A stretch of 64,000 bases of DNA from Lutimaribacter salitolerans. Lineage in GTDB: Bacteria > Pseudomonadota > Alphaproteobacteria > Rhodobacterales > Rhodobacteraceae. The notes under the pieces were generated by a model, which was given only the letters and a program-made list of their open reading frames with translations, had not been told where the DNA came from and did not search any database. The first letter of the stretch is position 1, and each line of letters begins with the position of its first letter. The position numbers and the translations under genes are program-made. Shown piece after piece: positions 9,265 to 18,582 of this stretch. The DNA lies in NCBI RefSeq assembly GCF_042677865.1, contig NZ_JBHUDD010000157.1, positions 24,252-88,251 on the forward strand, read 5' to 3'.

Positions 9265-9866
9265 GCGGCGATCCCGAAACCCTGCGCGTCTACGATGCCC
9301 GCGCCGCCGACTATGCCCGGGTCACGGCCACTCAGGCCCCTGATCCGATCCTGTCAGAGTTCATCGCCGCACTGCCATCCGGCGCGCGCGTTCTGGACCT
9401 GGGCTGCGGGCCGGGCACCGACGCGGGCCACATGGCCGCCAGCGGTCTGCAGGTCGAGGCGCTGGATGCCTCTGCCGCGATGGTCGCACAGGCCAACGCC
9501 CGCACCGGCGTCCGCGCCCGCCAGGCCGATTTCGACACGTTCGTGGCCGAGGGGCACAGCGCGGCCTATCACGGCGTCTGGGCCAATTTCAGCCTGCTGC
9601 ACGCCCCGCGCGCAGCCCTGCCCGGGATACTGACGGCCATCCACACCGCCCTGCGCCCGTCGGGACAGGTTCACATCGCGGTCAAGACCGGCCACGGCAG
9701 CGCCCGCGACAGCCTTGGCCGCATCTACACCTACTACCAGCCCCAGGACCTGTCTGACCTCTTGCGCGCCACCGGCCTTGTGCCGCAATCGCAGGTCACC
9801 GGGCGCGACCCCGGGCTGGATGGTGTCATGGCCGAGTGGATCGCAATCCGCGCGCAACGCGGCTAA
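9261..9866 (+). CDS. Class I SAM-dependent methyltransferase
   Basis: The 201-residue protein has the methyltransferase motif I VLDLGCGPGTDAGHMA, motif II VEALDASAAMVAQA, the acidic strand RQADFDTF and a motif IV region VWANFSLLHAPRAALPGIL. These place it in the Methyltransf_11/25 group of small-molecule methyltransferases. The substrate is unknown. It starts inside the stop codon of the DUF3429 gene and precedes rnhA by 39 bases. Confidence 0.9.
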   Translation: MSGDPETLRVYDARAADYARVTATQAPDPILSEFIAALPSGARVLDLGCGPGTDAGHMAASGLQVEALDASAAMVAQANARTGVRARQADFDTFVAEGHSAAYHGVWANFSLLHAPRAALPGILTAIHTALRPSGQVHIAVKTGHGSARDSLGRIYTYYQPQDLSDLLRATGLVPQSQVTGRDPGLDGVMAEWIAIRAQRG

Positions 9867-9905
9867 ACCCTTGCGCCCCCTCCGCCGCCTCCGCTAGATG
9901 CGCGC

Positions 9906-10364
9906 ATGACTCAGCTTATCGCCTTTACCGATGGTGCCTGTTCCGGCAATCCCGGCCCCGGAGGCTGGGGCGTCCTGCTGCGCGCCATGCGCGACGAGAC
10001 AACGCTGAAAGAGCGCGAACTATCGGGTGGCGAAGCCGAAACCACGAACAACCGGATGGAACTGCTGGCCGCGATACACGCGCTGGAAACCCTGTCGAAA
10101 CCGTCGCAGATCACCATCGTGACCGACAGCGCCTACGTCAAGAATGGCGTCACCGGCTGGATTCACGGCTGGAAAAGGAACGGCTGGAAAACCTCGGCCA
10201 AAAAGCCCGTCAAGAACGTCGATCTCTGGCAACGGCTGGACGCGGCGCAGGACCGGCACGACGTGACGTGGAAATGGGTCAAGGGCCACGCCGGCCATCC
10301 CGAGAACGAGCGCGCAGATGAGCTGGCCCGCGCAGGCATGGCCCCGTTCAAACCCGGCAAATAG
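9906..10364 (+). CDS. rnhA: Ribonuclease HI
   Basis: RNase HI cuts the RNA strand of RNA-DNA hybrids, for example R-loops and primers. The 152-residue protein has the four catalytic acids in FTDGACSGNPGPGGWG (first Asp), TNNRMELLAAIHAL (Glu), VTDSAYVKNGV (Asp) and NERADELAR (Asp), plus the basic handle GWIHGWKRNGW and the HAGHPEN histidine loop. Length is normal for the bacterial enzyme. Confidence 0.98.
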   Translation: MTQLIAFTDGACSGNPGPGGWGVLLRAMRDETTLKERELSGGEAETTNNRMELLAAIHALETLSKPSQITIVTDSAYVKNGVTGWIHGWKRNGWKTSAKKPVKNVDLWQRLDAAQDRHDVTWKWVKGHAGHPENERADELARAGMAPFKPGK

Positions 10365-10366
10365 CA

Positions 10367-10993
10367 ATGGGCGTGCTCATCACCCTGCTCGACTACACCT
10401 CGGTGCTGATCTTCGCGCTGACCGGCGCGCTGGTCGCCAGCCGCGCGCAGCTCGATATCGTCGGCTTTGCCTTTCTCGCATGCCTGACGGCGGTGGGCGG
10501 CGGCACCCTGCGCGACGTGCTGCTGGATCGCAACCCGGTATTCTGGATCGCCGACCCGGGCTATATCGGCGTCGCAGTCAGCGCCGCGATGCTGATGTTC
10601 TTTACCGCCCACCTGTTCGAAAGCCGCTACCGCGCCCTGTTGTGGCTGGATGCCTGCGCGTTGGCCGTGGCCGTGACCGCAGGCACCGGGGTGGCCCTGT
10701 CGCTGGCCCAGCCCGCCCCGGTGGTGATCATCATGGGCATGATCACCGGCTGCATGGGCGGTCTGATGCGCGATGTCGTTGTGGGCCAGGTCCCGCTGGT
10801 CCTGAAACAGGGCGAGCTCTACGTCAGCGCCGCCTTCGCCGGAGCCAGCGCCGCAGTCGTCGCAGACCACCTGACCGAAACAAACGCAATCGCACTGGTG
10901 GCATGCGCCGCCATCACGCTGGTCCTGCGCGCCGGATCGCTGCGCTTTGGCTGGCGCCTGCCCGTCTACCGAAGCCGCCCACCCCGCGCCTGA
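10367..10993 (+). CDS. TRIC / UPF0126 family membrane channel-like protein
   Basis: This 208-residue, seven-helix inner-membrane protein starts 2 bases after the rnhA stop. It has two repeated three-helix units, each with the family's glycine-rich motif: TAVGGGTLRDVLLDRNPVFWI and GCMGGLMRDVVVGQVPLVL. Bacterial relatives of the TRIC cation channels (YicG type) form K+-permeable trimers. The physiological role in this organism is not known. The C-terminal tail is short and basic. This is the last gene of the ispH-led run. Confidence 0.9.
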   Translation: MGVLITLLDYTSVLIFALTGALVASRAQLDIVGFAFLACLTAVGGGTLRDVLLDRNPVFWIADPGYIGVAVSAAMLMFFTAHLFESRYRALLWLDACALAVAVTAGTGVALSLAQPAPVVIIMGMITGCMGGLMRDVVVGQVPLVLKQGELYVSAAFAGASAAVVADHLTETNAIALVACAAITLVLRAGSLRFGWRLPVYRSRPPRA

Positions 10994-11010
10994 CCGCCTC
11001 CTGTCCATGT

Positions 11011-11062
11011 CTTCATCTTGCCAGGTAAACTCTGGGGGAGTTTGAGGGGGCAACGCCCCCTC
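11011..11062 (-). repeat. Intergenic repeat copy 1: 22-mer plus 8-bp GC hairpin
   Basis: On the minus strand this reads hairpin first and then a 22-base conserved segment. The hairpin (11044-11062) pairs GAGGGGGC with GCCCCCTC around a 3-base loop. The 22-mer (11011-11032; minus strand starts GAGTTTACCTGGCAAG and ends ATGAAG) is identical at all 22 positions to copy 2 at 53281-53302 and at 20 positions to copy 3 at 49363-49384. It lies in the gap between two convergent operons, where it may also end transcription. Confidence 0.75.
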
Positions 11063-11119
11063 ATCCGGCATCGCGACCGCGATGCGCCCAAAGCGCGGGC
11101 GCAAGCCCGCTCGATCGGA

Positions 11120-13171
11120 TTACCGCCGACCTTCGCGCAGCCATGCGCCCACGATCAGCGCCGAGGCCAGCAGCAGCACCAACCAGGCAGGCAGCAGCGG
11201 CACCTTGGTCACGTCCAGCGTCTGATAGGCCTCGCGCGGGGTGATGCCGATCCAGCCGCGCCCGGCAGCGGGGCGGCCATCGCGCACGTCGCGGATGCCC
11301 GGCACGCCCTCCTGTGCCAAGGCCACCGACCCACCGCGACCGGCATCCAGAACCGGGCGCAGCACCTCGTCCGTGGCGATCGTCTGCACGAACTCGCGCG
11401 GGGCTGCCGGGCCAAGGCCGATCACCGCCTCTTCATCACCCTCGCGCAACCGATACAGGCCAATCTCCGGCCCCTGAAAGATCGCCTCGTACTGTCCCGG
11501 TCGCACCTCTTGCAACGGCACGGTCACCTCTTCGCCGCTCGGTGTGGTGACCACCGCGTCACCCACGCTGTCGCCAAGAGTGCGGCGGATGATGCGCATG
11601 GTCTGGCCCGTGGGTTCGGCCCAGATCGCCTCTTCCTCAAGCTCGGGTTCCTTCATCATCCAGTGCGCCAGCCGCCGCAGCAGTTCCAGTTGCGGCCCGC
11701 CGCCTTCGAATCCGCGATCCCACAGCCATGCCTGATCCGAGGCCAGCAGCGCGATCCGCCCCTCGCCCACGCGGTCCAGCACCAGCAGCGGCTTGTCCTC
11801 GACCCCCGACATCACCACATGCCCCGCCTTTGGCGTCACCTCGACCTGGCGCATCCAGCGGCCCCAGTCGCCCGGGCCATCAGGGGCCAGCCCTGCGGTG
11901 ACCGGATGGCGCTGGCCAATGTCCGTGACCGACGGGACATACCCTTCGTCAAACACACGCGCTGTCGGTTCCGCCGGCATCACCTCGGACAGGGGCGAGC
12001 GGTAGATTGAGTCCGCCGATGCGAAATCCGGCCCCGCCGCCACCAGCACCGCGCCCCCGTTCTCGACATAGTTGCGCACGTTATCCAGATAGAGCGAGGG
12101 CAGTATCCCCCGCCGCTTGTAGCGGTCAAAGATGATCAGGTCGAAATCGTCGATCTTTTCCAGAAACAGCTCGCGCGTGGGAAAGGCGATCAGCGACAGT
12201 TCCGACACCGGCACGCCGTCCTGCTTTTCGGGCGGACGCAGAATGGTGAAATGCACCAGATCGACCGAGGAATCCGATTTCAGCAGGTTGCGCCACGTCC
12301 GCCCCCCGGCATGCGGCTCGCCCGACACCAGCAGCACCCGCAGGCGGTCCCGCACGCCGTTGATCTGCACCAGCGCGCTGTTGTTGCGGTCGGTCAGTTC
12401 GCCCTCGGCCTCGGGCACGGAAAACCGGATCACGTTGCGCCCGCCATGGGGCAGGTCCAGCGGCAGCGTCACCGTGCGCCCGACCCGCAGATCGAAGGTC
12501 CGCGGCTCGCCCCCGTCGACCGAGATGTTCAGTTCCGCCGTCGCATTGCCGGGGGGCACGTCGCCCATGTCCTCGATCCGCAGCGACAGCGACACGGGCT
12601 CGCCCAGAATGGCAAAGGCCGGGGCGTTCTCGACCACCAGCCGCCGGTCCCAGTCGCCGTCCCGGCCCGTGTGCAGCAGGTGAAACGGGGCGGGCAGATC
12701 GCCCGCCAGATCGGCGTCATGCACCCGGCCATCCGACAGGGCGATGATGCCTGCGATGCGGCCACGCGGCTCTTCGGACAGCGCCTCGTTGATGGCGGTC
12801 ATCAACTGCGTGCCGCTGTCGTCCTCGCCGTCGCCCAGGTCGATCCGGCGCAATTCGGTGTTCGGACGGGCCGCGATCGCCGCCTCGACCTGCGCTGCCG
12901 CATCCGCCGTCAGCGCGGCCCGGTCGCCAAGCTGCTGGCTGGACGAGCCATCAACCGCCATCAGCACGATATCGGACAGCGGCGCGCGATCCTCGGCCTG
13001 CCAGCTTGGTCCGGCCAGCGCGCCCAGCACCACCATCGCCGCCAGCGCCCGCAGCGCCCAGCCGCTCAGGCCGCGCCAGATCGCCAGCACGACACCGGCC
13101 AGCGCCAGCGCGCCCAGAACGGCCAGAACCGCCCAGGGCAACAGAGGGTCGAAGATCACGGTGCCGGTCAT
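11120..13171 (-). CDS. Membrane protein with class I glutamine-amidotransferase-like domain
   Basis: This 683-residue protein ends the moxR-led operon. It has two N-terminal membrane helices (about 9-28 and 38-55), a long non-cytoplasmic part and one C-terminal helix (LPAWLVLLLASALIVGAWL). The central region (VLLVSGEPHAGGRTWRNLL, then DLIIFDRY and YVENGGAVLVAAG) has the flavodoxin-like layout of class I GATase domains without an obvious catalytic triad. The early part (IVLMAVDGSSSQQLG) resembles a vWA domain. Such proteins accompany MoxR, DUF58 and DUF4159 proteins in alphaproteobacteria. The start ATG at 13171 overlaps the previous stop by 4 bases. Biochemical role unknown. Confidence 0.85.
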   Translation of the reverse strand: MTGTVIFDPLLPWAVLAVLGALALAGVVLAIWRGLSGWALRALAAMVVLGALAGPSWQAEDRAPLSDIVLMAVDGSSSQQLGDRAALTADAAAQVEAAIAARPNTELRRIDLGDGEDDSGTQLMTAINEALSEEPRGRIAGIIALSDGRVHDADLAGDLPAPFHLLHTGRDGDWDRRLVVENAPAFAILGEPVSLSLRIEDMGDVPPGNATAELNISVDGGEPRTFDLRVGRTVTLPLDLPHGGRNVIRFSVPEAEGELTDRNNSALVQINGVRDRLRVLLVSGEPHAGGRTWRNLLKSDSSVDLVHFTILRPPEKQDGVPVSELSLIAFPTRELFLEKIDDFDLIIFDRYKRRGILPSLYLDNVRNYVENGGAVLVAAGPDFASADSIYRSPLSEVMPAEPTARVFDEGYVPSVTDIGQRHPVTAGLAPDGPGDWGRWMRQVEVTPKAGHVVMSGVEDKPLLVLDRVGEGRIALLASDQAWLWDRGFEGGGPQLELLRRLAHWMMKEPELEEEAIWAEPTGQTMRIIRRTLGDSVGDAVVTTPSGEEVTVPLQEVRPGQYEAIFQGPEIGLYRLREGDEEAVIGLGPAAPREFVQTIATDEVLRPVLDAGRGGSVALAQEGVPGIRDVRDGRPAAGRGWIGITPREAYQTLDVTKVPLLPAWLVLLLASALIVGAWLREGRR

Positions 13172-15945
13172 TGTCCCAACCTGTCCAGAAGAGCGGGCAC
13201 ATGGACCTGATCGGATTTGTAGTTCCCGGTCAGCACATGCATCACAAGGTTCACCCCGAACCGATAGGCCAGTTCGCGCTGCCGCTCGCCGCTAAAGCCC
13301 CGGCCCACGGGGTAGACCGGGTTGCCGCGATCATCCATCGCCCAGGCCGCGGCCCAGTCGTTGCCGCCGATCACCACCGGCGTCACCCCGTCGTTGAGGT
13401 TGCGGAACGGCATGCCCTCGATCTGCTCGGCGTCGGGCGGTGCGGCCTCGACCCAGACATCGCGGCTGGCATGACGCCCCGGGAAATCCTGCAGCAGGTA
13501 GAACGTGCGCGTCAGCACATGATCGCCCGGCAATTGTTCCAGCGGCGGAATGTCGAGCGGGCGGGCCAGATCCTGCAGCTTGCGCCCGTTGGGGCTGGAA
13601 GCACCAAAGCCCGCCACATCCGCATCCCGCGTGTCGAACAGGATCATTCCACCCGCCCGCAGATAGCGGTTCAGCTTGGCATACGCCTCGGCAGACGGGG
13701 TGGGCTGATCGGGGGTGATCGGCCAGTAAAGCATGGGGAACAAAGAGATATCGTCGGTTTCCAGATCCACACCCATCGCGCCCGCCGGCTCTACCGAGGT
13801 GCGGAAGAACAGGATATCCGACAGGCCGCGCATGCCCGCGTCGGCCATCTCGTCGATCTGCGCATTGCCGGTCAGCACATGAGCCAGCACCAGTTCGCCC
13901 GTGGCGGCAAGGGCAAAGCGGTCATCGGTCTGCGCATCGTCCTGCGCACGGGCGTCCATCGGCATCATCAGCGCAAAGGCAAGCATCGCCACGCCTGCGC
14001 CCTTGGCCACACCACCGCGCAGGCGGCCGGACAGGGCCAGCGTCGCGATCACATCCGCCGCCAGCAGCACCAGCGCCAGCGCCAGCAGCCAGCCACCAAG
14101 CGGCTGTTCGGCGGGCCGGTCCATGCCTTCGACGGGCACGCGGGCGGGCCATGTGGCGGGCACCAGCGCGCGGTCGGCGGTCATGGCGTTGCGCGCGATG
14201 CGCCGGTCCTCGCCCTCGTACACGCCGGGGCGCAGATCGGGGCCAAGCGGGGCCGCGATCAGGTCGGCCCCGTCCACGCCGGGCAGGGTCTGGCCTTCGT
14301 CGATCCGGCCAAACCCGTCCAGCACCGCGCGCGGCTGCCACATGCTGCCCTCCAGATCGCCCGGTTCGGGCTGCGTGGTGGCCGAGGACACCGCAAGACG
14401 TTCCAGCATCTGCACGAACAGGCCCGACAGCGGCAGGGTCGACCATTCGGCATTCGCGGTGACGTGGATCAGCACCACCTGCCCCTGCCCGATCCGCTTG
14501 CGCGTGACCAGCGGCGTGCCATCGGTCAGTTGCGCGATCACGCGGTCCGCCAGCGTCGGATCGGGCTGCGCCATCACCTGCGCGCTGATCCGGACCTCGT
14601 CGGGGATATCAAGACCAAAGAACGGGCTGCCCTCGGCGAAGGGGGCCAGCGACTTCGGCTCGCCCCAGCTCATCGCGCCACCGACGCTGCGGCCACCGGC
14701 GCGCAGGCGCACGGGCATCAGCGGGTCTTCGGAGCTGCGGCTGACATCGCTGGCAGCCAGACGCGGCCCGGCAAAGCGCAGCAAGGTGCCGCCACCATCG
14801 ACCCAGTCCTGCAAGTCGGCCTGTTCGGCATCCGACAGGGTGGCCACATCGGCCAGCACCACCACGTCCGGGTTGGCAGGCAGCACATCGGTCAGCGCGC
14901 CGTCCAGCAGGTCGGCGGTCGGGTCCAGCGCCTGACGCAGATAGTGCAGTGGCTCCAGCAGTTGCAGCCCCTCGCGGTCATCGCGTCCTGCGATCAACGC
15001 CACCTCGCGCCGCCGCAGGCTGTCGTCCGACAGCGCCACGGCCCCCGCGCTGCGGATGCCCTCGATCTCGAACCGCGTGATGCGACCGCGCAATTCAGAC
15101 GGCAGGGACAGATCGTCACTGGCCTCGGCCTCGCCCGGTTCGAACGTCAGCGGCAGACGCGCTAGCACCCGCGCCACGCCCGAAGGGTCAAGCCCATGCG
15201 CGGCAACCGTGATGTCGCGCGGGCCGGTCGTCAGCGCCCGGCGCGCGGTCAGGGTCACGATACCGCCCTCAAAGGTGGCAGGGGCCAGCGCCAGCGCGCC
15301 GCGCCCACCTTGAATGACACGCACCACCCCCCGCGCCTCAAGCGCGTTCAGCAGCGTATCGCGGCCCGGTTGCTCCAGCCCGTCGGACAGCCAGACCGTA
15401 TCGAACGAACCTTCGCCCAGGCTCTCGGCAGCCTGTTCCATCATGTCCCCTGTCGGCTCCCACGGCTGCGGGGTCAGGCCTGCAATGCGCGCCTCCCACT
15501 GTGCCGGGGCCTGAAACACCGGCGCCTCGGGCGTGGTCAGGCGCAGAACGGCAGCGGTGCGCCCGGCGCGCCCGGCCTCGGCCAGCAGACGCTCCAGCAT
15601 GTCGGCGCGCGCTGTCCAGTCCTGCGCGCCGGTCCAGCCGCCATCCAGCACGAACATCACGGGACCAGTGCCGCCTGTCTGGCGATCGGGTTCGGGGTTC
15701 AGGATCGGCCCGGCCAGCCCGATGATCACACCCGCCACGGCCAGCATGCGCAGCATCAGCAGCCACCACGGCGTGCGGTCGGTCACCGTGTCGTCGTCGG
15801 TCAGACCCAGCAGCAGGGCCACACCCGGAAACCGCCGCCGGATCGGCGCCGGCGGGATGGCACGCAGGATCAGCCACAGGACCGGCAGCGCGATCAGCGC
15901 CGCCAGCAGCCATGGCGCGGCAAATCCGATGGGGCCCAGCATCAT
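13168..15945 (-). CDS. DUF4159 domain protein with BatA-like N-terminal membrane helices
   Basis: The 925-residue protein starts at ATG 15945, which overlaps the DUF58 stop codon as ATGA. The N-terminus (FAAPWLLAALIALPVLWLIL) and the helix near residues 58-75 fit the aerotolerance BatA/RDF N-terminal unit, followed by a vWA-like region (VMFVLDGGWTGA). The last about 210 residues are the DUF4159 domain (ELVLAHVLTGNAQIDEMA, DISLFPMLYWPI, GGMILFDTRDADV), preceded by a helix near residue 640 and a signal-like helix (GVAMLAFALMMPMDARAQ). The role is probably assembly or quality control at the envelope together with MoxR; this is inference from context. Confidence 0.87.
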   Translation of the reverse strand: MMLGPIGFAAPWLLAALIALPVLWLILRAIPPAPIRRRFPGVALLLGLTDDDTVTDRTPWWLLMLRMLAVAGVIIGLAGPILNPEPDRQTGGTGPVMFVLDGGWTGAQDWTARADMLERLLAEAGRAGRTAAVLRLTTPEAPVFQAPAQWEARIAGLTPQPWEPTGDMMEQAAESLGEGSFDTVWLSDGLEQPGRDTLLNALEARGVVRVIQGGRGALALAPATFEGGIVTLTARRALTTGPRDITVAAHGLDPSGVARVLARLPLTFEPGEAEASDDLSLPSELRGRITRFEIEGIRSAGAVALSDDSLRRREVALIAGRDDREGLQLLEPLHYLRQALDPTADLLDGALTDVLPANPDVVVLADVATLSDAEQADLQDWVDGGGTLLRFAGPRLAASDVSRSSEDPLMPVRLRAGGRSVGGAMSWGEPKSLAPFAEGSPFFGLDIPDEVRISAQVMAQPDPTLADRVIAQLTDGTPLVTRKRIGQGQVVLIHVTANAEWSTLPLSGLFVQMLERLAVSSATTQPEPGDLEGSMWQPRAVLDGFGRIDEGQTLPGVDGADLIAAPLGPDLRPGVYEGEDRRIARNAMTADRALVPATWPARVPVEGMDRPAEQPLGGWLLALALVLLAADVIATLALSGRLRGGVAKGAGVAMLAFALMMPMDARAQDDAQTDDRFALAATGELVLAHVLTGNAQIDEMADAGMRGLSDILFFRTSVEPAGAMGVDLETDDISLFPMLYWPITPDQPTPSAEAYAKLNRYLRAGGMILFDTRDADVAGFGASSPNGRKLQDLARPLDIPPLEQLPGDHVLTRTFYLLQDFPGRHASRDVWVEAAPPDAEQIEGMPFRNLNDGVTPVVIGGNDWAAAWAMDDRGNPVYPVGRGFSGERQRELAYRFGVNLVMHVLTGNYKSDQVHVPALLDRLGQ

Positions 15946-16820
15946 CTCAGCCTCCCCTGATCCATCGCGCGCCAGGCCCACAGCAACGCCGCCTGCGCGC
16001 TGTCGCCGGTGTGGTGGCAGTCGTACTGCCAGCCGGTGACACGGCACAGATGCGCCAGTTCATCCTTGCGCTCTGCCAGCCGGTTCAGGTAGCGGTCGCG
16101 CAGATCACCGGCCTTGAGCGTTTCGTGACTGACCGTGCCACCGATGCTTTCGAACACGGTGCGCCCGTGAAAGGGAAACGCCTCTTCGCTGGGGTCCAGT
16201 ACCTGGATCAGCAAGCCGCGCACGCCCCTGTCCGCCGCCTTGGTCAGCGCGGCCTTTACCGGGGCCACATCGCCCATGAAATCGGAAACGAAGGCGGCGC
16301 GGGCATGCGGGATCATGCCGCGCGCCTCGGGCTCGCCGTAATCGCTGGCCTCGTCATCCATGAAGATCGTCGCCAGCCGCTCAAGTTGCGCATTGCCGCG
16401 CCGGGGCGGCAGGGCGGCACCGGTCAGGCCCACACGCTCGCCGCCGCGGATCAGCATCACCGCCAGCGCCAGCGCCAGCAGCCGGGCGCGATCACCCTTT
16501 TCCGGCAGGTTCCTGTCGGATGAAAACCGCATCGAGGCCGAGCGGTCGACCCACAACATCACCGATTGCGCGATCTGCCATTCGCGTTCGCGAACGAATT
16601 GTTGGTCGCCGCGACCCGAGCGCCGCCAATCGATCGTGTTTGCCGCGTCGCCAGGCTGCACCGGGCGGTATTGCCAGAAGTCATCACCCAGACCCGCGCG
16701 TCGCCGCCCGTGTTCGCCCAGCAGGACGGTCCCGGCCAGTTGCTCGGCCCGCGCCAGCAAGGGCGGCAGGCGGGCCGCCTCGGCCTCGGCACGTGCGCGA
16801 AGGGCAAGGGGATTGCTCAC
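15942..16820 (-). CDS. DUF58 domain protein
   Basis: The 292-residue protein has the DUF58 signature (DFWQYRPVQPGDAANTIDWRRSGRGDQ) near residues 45-72 followed by a vWA-like MIDAS start VMLWVDRSASMRFSS. DUF58 proteins are regular partners of MoxR AAA+ ATPases. It overlaps the moxR stop by 4 bases and the DUF4159 start by 4 bases, so all four genes of this operon are likely translated in a coupled way. Confidence 0.93.
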   Translation of the reverse strand: MSNPLALRARAEAEAARLPPLLARAEQLAGTVLLGEHGRRRAGLGDDFWQYRPVQPGDAANTIDWRRSGRGDQQFVREREWQIAQSVMLWVDRSASMRFSSDRNLPEKGDRARLLALALAVMLIRGGERVGLTGAALPPRRGNAQLERLATIFMDDEASDYGEPEARGMIPHARAAFVSDFMGDVAPVKAALTKAADRGVRGLLIQVLDPSEEAFPFHGRTVFESIGGTVSHETLKAGDLRDRYLNRLAERKDELAHLCRVTGWQYDCHHTGDSAQAALLWAWRAMDQGRLR

Positions 16821-17824
16821 GCCGCAGCCTCTTTGCGGGTGATGCCCGCAACGGTCTCGGCGATCAGGCCCGCCATGTCATCGCCGCGCGCCCGGGCGGC
16901 AAAGTTCAGCGCCATGCGGTGGATCAGCACCGGGTGGGCCATGTCGGCCACATCGTCCAGCGACGGCGCCAGACGCCCCTGCAACAACGCCCGCGCCCGC
17001 ACCGTCAGCATCAGCGCCTGCGCCGCACGCGGCCCCGGACCCCAGGCGACGGTCTGCCGCACGCGGTCGGACGCGCTGTCATCATCGGGGCGGAAGGCGC
17101 GCACCAGATCAAGGATCGCCTCGACCACGCTGTCGCCCACGGGCATCCGGCGCAGCAGGGTCTGCGCCGCCAGCAGGTCATCGGCGCTGAACACCGCATG
17201 CGCCGCCTCGTCCGTCACGCCGGTGGTGGCCAGAAGGATGTCACGCTCGGTCGCGCGGTCGGGGTATTGCACGTCGATCTGCACAAGAAAGCGATCAAGC
17301 TGCGCCTCGGGCAGGGGATAGGTCCCTTCCTGTTCAATCGGGTTCTGCGTGGCCAGGACGTGAAACGGTGTGCCAAGCGGGCGATCCTCGCCTGCGACGG
17401 TGACGCGCCGTTCCTGCATGGCCTGCAAAAGCGCCGATTGGGTGCGCGGGCTGGCGCGGTTGATCTCATCCGCCATCAGAAGCTGGCAGAACACCGGCCC
17501 CGGCACGAATCGAAAGCTGCGCTTGCCATCCTCGTCCGTGTCCAGAACCTCGGAGCCCAGGATATCCGACGGCATCAGGTCGGGCGTGAACTGGATCCGG
17601 CTGCCATCAAGACCCATCACGGTGCTCAGCGTTTCCACCAGACGGGTCTTGCCCAGCCCCGGCAGACCGATCAACAGCCCGTGCCCGCCGCACAAAAGCG
17701 CGGTCAGGGTCAGGTCGACGACCCGCTCCTGTCCGATGAAACGCTTGGTGATCGAGCCCCGCGCCTGCGCCAGCTTTTCTTCCAGCGCCTCGATACCGGC
17801 CACCAGATCGGTGTCATCGGACAT
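16817..17824 (-). CDS. moxR: MoxR family AAA+ ATPase
   Basis: The 335-residue ATPase has Walker A GLPGLGKTRLV (about residue 58), Walker B LLMADEINRASPRTQSALLQAMQE, sensor 1 VLATQNPIEQEGTYPLPEAQLDRF and the C-terminal lid domain. MoxR proteins act as chaperone-like motors on vWA-domain partners, here most likely the next three gene products. The gene starts the operon; the divergent DUF1285 gene lies about 60 bases away, so both promoters are in a very short gap. Confidence 0.96.
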   Translation of the reverse strand: MSDDTDLVAGIEALEEKLAQARGSITKRFIGQERVVDLTLTALLCGGHGLLIGLPGLGKTRLVETLSTVMGLDGSRIQFTPDLMPSDILGSEVLDTDEDGKRSFRFVPGPVFCQLLMADEINRASPRTQSALLQAMQERRVTVAGEDRPLGTPFHVLATQNPIEQEGTYPLPEAQLDRFLVQIDVQYPDRATERDILLATTGVTDEAAHAVFSADDLLAAQTLLRRMPVGDSVVEAILDLVRAFRPDDDSASDRVRQTVAWGPGPRAAQALMLTVRARALLQGRLAPSLDDVADMAHPVLIHRMALNFAARARGDDMAGLIAETVAGITRKEAAA

Positions 17825-17882
17825 GGCAAAGCTCCCTTGTAAAACCTATGTCTGTTGAATGAGTGTATCGCGCACAACCGAA

Positions 17883-18479
17883 ATGGCAAAAGCAATGAGC
17901 GGACAAAACATCGTGAAACCCTCGGCAGACAGCATCGTGGCCTCGGCCAAAGCCGCCCAGAAAGGCAAGGGGTTGCCCCCCGTGCACTTGTGGAATCCAC
18001 CCTTTTGCGGCGATCTGGACATGCGGATCGCGCGGGATGGCACTTGGTTCTACCTTGGCACGCCCATCGGGCGACCCGCGCTGGTGCGGCTGTTTTCCAC
18101 CATCCTGCTGCGCGAGGGCGATAAATATTTCCTTGTCACCCCTGTTGAAAAAGTAGGCATCACCGTCGAGGACGCGCCCTTTGTCGCGGTGGATTTCTCC
18201 GTTGAAGGCAGCGGGCGTGATCAAACGCTGACGTTCACGACCAACGTCGGCGACACGGCGGCGGCAGGCCCCGACCACCCGATCCGCGTCGTGCGTGACC
18301 CCGAAAGCGGCGAGCCCGCACCTTACGTGCTGGTGCGCGCCAACCTTGAGGCGCTGATCGACCGCAAGAGTTTCTATCGGCTGGTGGATCTGGGCGAACA
18401 CCATGACGGCTGGTTCGGGATCTGGTCGGGTGGTCAGTTCTTCGGGATGATCCCGTCGGACGATCTGCCGCAGGGGTGA
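17883..18479 (+). CDS. DUF1285 domain protein
   Basis: The product (198 residues from ATG 17883, 194 from ATG 17895, where MSGQNIVKPSADS begins) contains the DUF1285 features LPPVHLWNPPFCGDLDMRIARDGTWFYLGTPIGRPALVRLFSTIL, EKVGITVEDAPFVAV and DRKSFYRLVDLG. The fold is known in the family but the function is not. It is divergent from moxR, a common pairing in Rhodobacteraceae. Neither candidate start has a strong ribosome binding site. Confidence 0.88.
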   Translation: MAKAMSGQNIVKPSADSIVASAKAAQKGKGLPPVHLWNPPFCGDLDMRIARDGTWFYLGTPIGRPALVRLFSTILLREGDKYFLVTPVEKVGITVEDAPFVAVDFSVEGSGRDQTLTFTTNVGDTAAAGPDHPIRVVRDPESGEPAPYVLVRANLEALIDRKSFYRLVDLGEHHDGWFGIWSGGQFFGMIPSDDLPQG

Positions 18480-18582
18480 TGCCCCTTGCCCAATGACGGA
18501 GGTGCAGGGCATCCTGCTGACAGAACCCTGTCAGCAGGCCTATGCTACAGGCGCCATGTCCCCACAGCAAAGGAGCATGGAC

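Noticed and set aside
13006..15165. A 719-codon plus-strand frame opposite the DUF4159 gene
   Set aside because: Low-complexity, His/Gln/Arg-rich product typical of antisense frames; the minus strand has clear domains.
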